Of a stretch of 7,394 nt of DNA, positions 5,621 to 7,394 are shown one piece after another. A model generated the notes under the pieces. The model searched no databases, was not told the DNA's origin, and saw nothing but the letters and a program-made list of their open reading frames with translations. The stretch's first letter is position 1; every line of letters begins with the position of its first letter. The position numbers and the translations under genes were made by a program. Source of the DNA: JBJFCE01 sp964437825 (GTDB lineage: Bacteria > Bacillota > Clostridia > Lachnospirales > Lachnospiraceae); contig CAYTIH010000077.1 in NCBI GenBank assembly GCA_964437825.1, positions 1 through 7,394 of the forward strand. Reading direction: 5' to 3'.

Positions 5621-6235
5621 ATGTATGCGTATTTAAAGGGAACCATGGTAGAAATGGCAGACGATAATCTGGTCATCGAGGTAAACGGAATCGGCTATAA
5701 TGTCAAAATGCCTTCCATAAACGCCGGGCTTTTGCCGCCGCGGGGAAGTGAACTTAAGGTATATACCTATACCAGTGTCAGAGAAGATGCAATCTGGCTG
5801 TATGGTTTTTTGACAAAGGATGAGCTGAAGCTTTTTAAACAGCTGATTACGGTAAACGGAATCGGTCCTAAGGGGGCGCAGTCGGTTTTGTCTGCGATGC
5901 CTGCGGATGAACTGCGTTTTGCCATTTATTCGGGTGATATCAAGAAAATCGCCAAAGCGCCCGGGATCGGAGCCAAAACCGCACAGAGAATCGTCTTGGA
6001 CTTAAAAGAAAAAATATCCATTGAGGATTCGCTTTTCCAAACTGAGAGATCGGGCGAGGAGCAAGCCTCCTGTGAAGCTTTTTATGATAACCGGAAGGAG
6101 GCAATAGAAGCGCTGACTGCGCTTGGATATTCCAGATCGGAGGCCGTTAGGGTGATATCCGCGATTTCTGTCAAAGAGGACATGGATGTGGAGCAGATAT
6201 TAAAGCTTGCGCTTAAGCAGTTGGCCTTTATATAA
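5621..6235 (+). CDS. ruvA: Holliday junction branch migration protein RuvA
   Basis: RuvA binds four-way DNA junctions as a tetramer and loads the RuvB motor during recombinational repair. The 204 residues fall into the usual three domains. An OB-fold spans about 1-62 (MYAYLKGTMVEM, then VNGIGYNV). Two helix-hairpin-helix motifs follow, near 77-91 (VNGIGPKGAQSVL) and 112-127 (KAPGIGAKTAQRIVLDLK), which contact the DNA backbone. After a variable linker (about 135-156) comes the C-terminal RuvB-contact domain (about 157-203, RKEAIEALTALGYSRSEA). Length is normal. AGGTG at 5611-5615 lies five bases before ATG 5621. The gene sits 12 bases behind the Gx-family gene and 115 bases ahead of ruvB; that gap is larger than is usual for the pair. 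ruvC is not in the window. Confidence 0.97.
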   Translation: MYAYLKGTMVEMADDNLVIEVNGIGYNVKMPSINAGLLPPRGSELKVYTYTSVREDAIWLYGFLTKDELKLFKQLITVNGIGPKGAQSVLSAMPADELRFAIYSGDIKKIAKAPGIGAKTAQRIVLDLKEKISIEDSLFQTERSGEEQASCEAFYDNRKEAIEALTALGYSRSEAVRVISAISVKEDMDVEQILKLALKQLAFI

Positions 6236-6350
6236 TAGATGCATATGATAAGCGATTGTGAGCCCGAAGGCAGGTGCAGCCGTATGATGGGAGCTGTCTT
6301 AAGGGGATCCATATCAGTCGGTATAATGGGAAAGGAACGGATATTTGCAG

Positions 6351-7346
6351 ATGGCAAATAGAATCATAGAGACAAGCCTTCAGGAAGAGGATATCAAGCT
6401 TGAGGGAAGCCTGCGGCCGCAGACGCTGAATGATTATATCGGTCAGTCCAAGGCAAAGGAAAATCTGAAAATTTATATAGAAGCCGCCAAAAAAAGAAAT
6501 GACGCACTGGACCATGTCCTGTTTTACGGACCTCCCGGACTGGGCAAGACAACGCTTGCCGGAATCATTGCAAATGAAATGGGAGTTCATATGAAGGTAA
6601 CCAGCGGGCCTGCCATAGAAAAACCCGGCGAAATGGCGGCGATCCTCAATAATCTGGAGGAAGGGGATCTGCTGTTTGTGGATGAGATTCATCGGCTGAA
6701 CAGACAGGTGGAAGAGGTACTCTATCCTGCCATGGAGGATTTTGTGATCGATATCATGATCGGCAAGGGGGCAAGCGCCAGATCCATACGTCTGGAGCTT
6801 CCGAAATTTACACTGGTAGGAGCGACAACCAGAGCAGGGCTGCTTTCTGCGCCGCTTAGGGACCGTTTTGGAGTAATACACAGACTGGAATTTTACAATG
6901 TTGAAGAACTGAAGGTGATTATTGAGCATTCGGCTAAAATCCTGAATGTAGAAATCGATGAAGAAGGCGCCTTGGAGCTGGCAAGAAGGAGCCGCGGTAC
7001 GCCCCGTCTTGCAAACCGCATTCTGAAAAGGGTCAGAGATTTTGCACAGGTGCGTTTTAACGGTGTCATCACGGGAGAGGTTGCAAATACGGCACTGGAT
7101 CTGCTGGATGTTGATAAGATGGGATTGGATCATGTTGACCGGAATATCTTATATACGATGATCGAGAAGTTTGACGGAGGACCGGTAGGGCTTGATACGC
7201 TGGCTGCAGCAATCGGTGAGGATTCCGGTACGATTGAAGATGTTTATGAGCCGTATTTAATCCAAAACGGTTTCCTGAACAGAACGCCCAGAGGCAGAGT
7301 TGTAACAGAATACGCATATCATCATTTAGGACTTGAAAATCTATAA
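6351..7346 (+). CDS. ruvB: Holliday junction branch migration ATPase RuvB
   Basis: An AAA+ motor that forms hexamer rings and pumps DNA through the RuvA-bound junction. Numbered from ATG 6351 (331 residues): the N-terminal segment SLRPQTLNDYIGQ is at 20-32; Walker A GPPGLGKTT at 60-68; Walker B with DEIH at 107-114; sensor 1 LVGATTRAGLL at 155-165; the arginine finger Arg170 in PLRDRFG; a sensor 2 region GTPRLANRILKRVRDFA; and a C-terminal winged helix with NRTPRGRVVTEYAYHHLG. All key residues are present and length is normal. ATG 6351 gives the familiar MANRIIET start. A TTG at 6345, in frame two codons earlier, is better spaced from AAAGGA (6331-6336, 8 bases), whereas ATG 6351 is 14 bases from it or 9 from CGGA (6338-6341). 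The start is therefore uncertain by two codons. Confidence 0.96.
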   Translation: MANRIIETSLQEEDIKLEGSLRPQTLNDYIGQSKAKENLKIYIEAAKKRNDALDHVLFYGPPGLGKTTLAGIIANEMGVHMKVTSGPAIEKPGEMAAILNNLEEGDLLFVDEIHRLNRQVEEVLYPAMEDFVIDIMIGKGASARSIRLELPKFTLVGATTRAGLLSAPLRDRFGVIHRLEFYNVEELKVIIEHSAKILNVEIDEEGALELARRSRGTPRLANRILKRVRDFAQVRFNGVITGEVANTALDLLDVDKMGLDHVDRNILYTMIEKFDGGPVGLDTLAAAIGEDSGTIEDVYEPYLIQNGFLNRTPRGRVVTEYAYHHLGLENL

Positions 7347-7394
7347 TCCTGTCTTTGACAGTGTTTTGACGTAAAAAGTCCCGGAGACCGCACT
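7347..7394 (+). other. Short tail after ruvB, no gene assigned
   Basis: A small hairpin, CTGTC (7349-7353) with GACAG (7357-7361), lies just after the ruvB stop and is followed by TGTTTTG. This is too weak to call a terminator. An exact TTGACA (7355-7360) has no -10 element at the right distance. No coding start is visible before the window ends, so whether the operon continues is unknown. Confidence 0.3.

Noticed and set aside
6228..7133. 301-codon open frame on the minus strand opposite ruvB
   Set aside because: It lies antisense to an intact, highly conserved ruvB, has an unnatural residue composition rich in Cys, Gln and His, and matches no family I know.
7355..7383. TTGACA after ruvB as a promoter
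   Set aside because: At the expected 16-18 base spacing the sequence is GC-rich (around GTCCCG), with no -10 element.
1..7394. CRISPR arrays, tRNA or rRNA genes, insertion sequences, prophage or toxin-antitoxin genes
   Set aside because: None is seen. No regularly spaced repeats, cloverleaf sequences, transposase motifs or small toxin-like gene pairs occur on either strand.

Overview
The window looks like chromosomal DNA from a motile, low-to-middle GC member of the Clostridia, most likely a Lachnospiraceae relative. This is inferred from the archaeal-type (two-subunit, short) LeuC/LeuD, the dCache chemoreceptor with a Firmicutes-style C-terminus, the NusG-II/Gx membrane pair, strong GGAGG-type ribosome binding sites and the terminator style. 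I cannot name a species. All genes lie on the + strand.

Layout: (1) 2-439 is the 3' end of ilvC (ketol-acid reductoisomerase), closed by a clear intrinsic terminator. (2) 565-4548 carries a methyl-accepting chemotaxis receptor followed by leuC and leuD (isopropylmalate isomerase). No convincing terminator lies between these three genes, so they may be one transcript, ended by a second strong terminator at 4604-4650. (3) 4729-7346 carries a small membrane-anchored NusG-domain-II protein, a Gx-family membrane protein, ruvA and ruvB, packed as an operon. The window ends 48 bases after ruvB.

How the genes relate: ilvC and leuCD belong to branched-chain amino acid synthesis. The receptor between them has almost all of the amino-acid-binding signature of dCache sensors, so sensing amino acids outside the cell and making leucine may be linked here by position. 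The NusG-II/Gx pair is a known partnership of uncertain function, possibly in flavin- or quinone-linked electron transfer. RuvAB is the Holliday-junction branch-migration motor.

I found no new multi-gene system. The least explained parts are non-coding. A near-identical 23-base direct repeat directly follows the T-run of both terminators and so brackets mcp-leuC-leuD. The leuC-leuD gap is unusually long (162 bases) and dense with hairpins, one of whose loops can pair with a segment just upstream of the leuD ribosome binding site. The ruvA-ruvB gap (115 bases) contains two exact TATAAT hexamers and an open frame that overlaps the ruvB start.
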